DNA of 54,602 nucleotides, taken from positions 1-54,602 of the forward strand of contig NZ_PXYY01000005.1 of the NCBI RefSeq assembly GCF_003013245.1, in the 5' to 3' direction. The position numbers and the translations under genes were made by a program. A model generated the notes under the pieces. That model saw nothing but the letters and a program-made list of their open reading frames with translations. It was not told the DNA's origin and did no database searches. The stretch's first letter is position 1. Every line of letters begins with the position of its first letter. Shown piece by piece: positions 54,469 to 54,602 of the stretch. The stretch comes from Neisseria iguanae (GTDB lineage: Bacteria > Pseudomonadota > Gammaproteobacteria > Burkholderiales > Neisseriaceae).

Positions 54469-54602
54469 TCAAGCGCTTATGCGGCGTAACCGGATGATAA
54501 AGATTGACAAAGCGGCACAACGCTTCCTGTGCTCCTTATTCCGGAACGTACATTTGTTATGCCGCATCTCTATCAAAATGCGGATAACGTGCCCGGCTTT
54601 AC
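54469..54602. other. Window end, no gene seen
   Basis: 134 nt after lpxB with no recognised coding sequence; in other Neisseria rnhB is often found next, but its start is not visible here. Confidence 0.3.

Overview
The window is a chromosomal segment of a Neisseria species. The evidence is the Neisseriaceae DNA uptake sequence (DUS), mostly in the AG dialect AGGCCGTCTGAA, scattered throughout and often paired as inverted repeats that act as terminators, together with characteristic gene orders (minC-minD-minE-oxyR; rpsB-tsf-pyrH; frr-uppS-cdsA-dxr-rseP-bamA-skp-lpxD-fabZ-lpxA-lpxB). I cannot name the species.

Region 1 (1 to about 17,602) is an integrated plasmid-like or conjugative element. 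It carries a divergent repressor/Cro pair and a replication-like protein, a ParDE-type toxin-antitoxin operon, a possible 30-residue membrane peptide, an orphan DNA-binding protein beside a 16-copy, helically phased repeat array (candidate centromere), a 72-bp-arm inverted repeat, a broken DNA methylase, several unknown small genes, a large RTX lipase with a frameshift, two small membrane proteins upstream of it, a serine recombinase, a Fic protein, a MobA/MobC mobilisation pair, a twice-frameshifted ArdC-type antirestriction gene and a VirB1-like transglycosylase. It ends at a 47-nt 3' fragment of a lysine tRNA gene, just before lysS. This is the expected scar of integration into a tRNA gene; the intact tRNA and any integrase should lie left of the window.

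Region 2 (17,700 to 28,300) is housekeeping chromosome: lysS, a sodium:alanine symporter, oxyR and minECD, and mqo, with an IS30-type remnant and decayed genes (a DUF2520 protein and a Spy/CpxP-like protein).

Region 3 (28,300 to 32,150) is a patchwork: an IS1016-group remnant, a NeuD/PglD-type acetyltransferase with a TM2-domain protein, a ClbS/DfsB gene with one nonsense codon, a 3' fragment of ruvB and a 3' fragment of a formate/nitrite channel gene.

Region 4 (32,155 to 54,468) is a core block: folate cyclo-ligase, translation genes, UMP kinase, ribosome recycling, isoprenoid and phospholipid synthesis, BamA and Skp for outer-membrane assembly, and the lipid A genes. It is broken by two accessory islands. 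The first, between pyrH and frr, is very AT-rich. It holds a short peptide gene under a Fur-box-like site, a 42-residue protein, a protein with a WHHHILDT signature and a decayed multi-pass transporter, followed by a YefM-YoeB toxin-antitoxin pair and an IS630 deletion derivative. The second, between lpxA and lpxB, holds small membrane or secreted protein genes and a decayed phage-type repressor whose candidate operator also lies upstream of a secreted 49-residue protein. The Fur-linked peptide cluster and the phased-repeat locus are the most likely places for undescribed biology.
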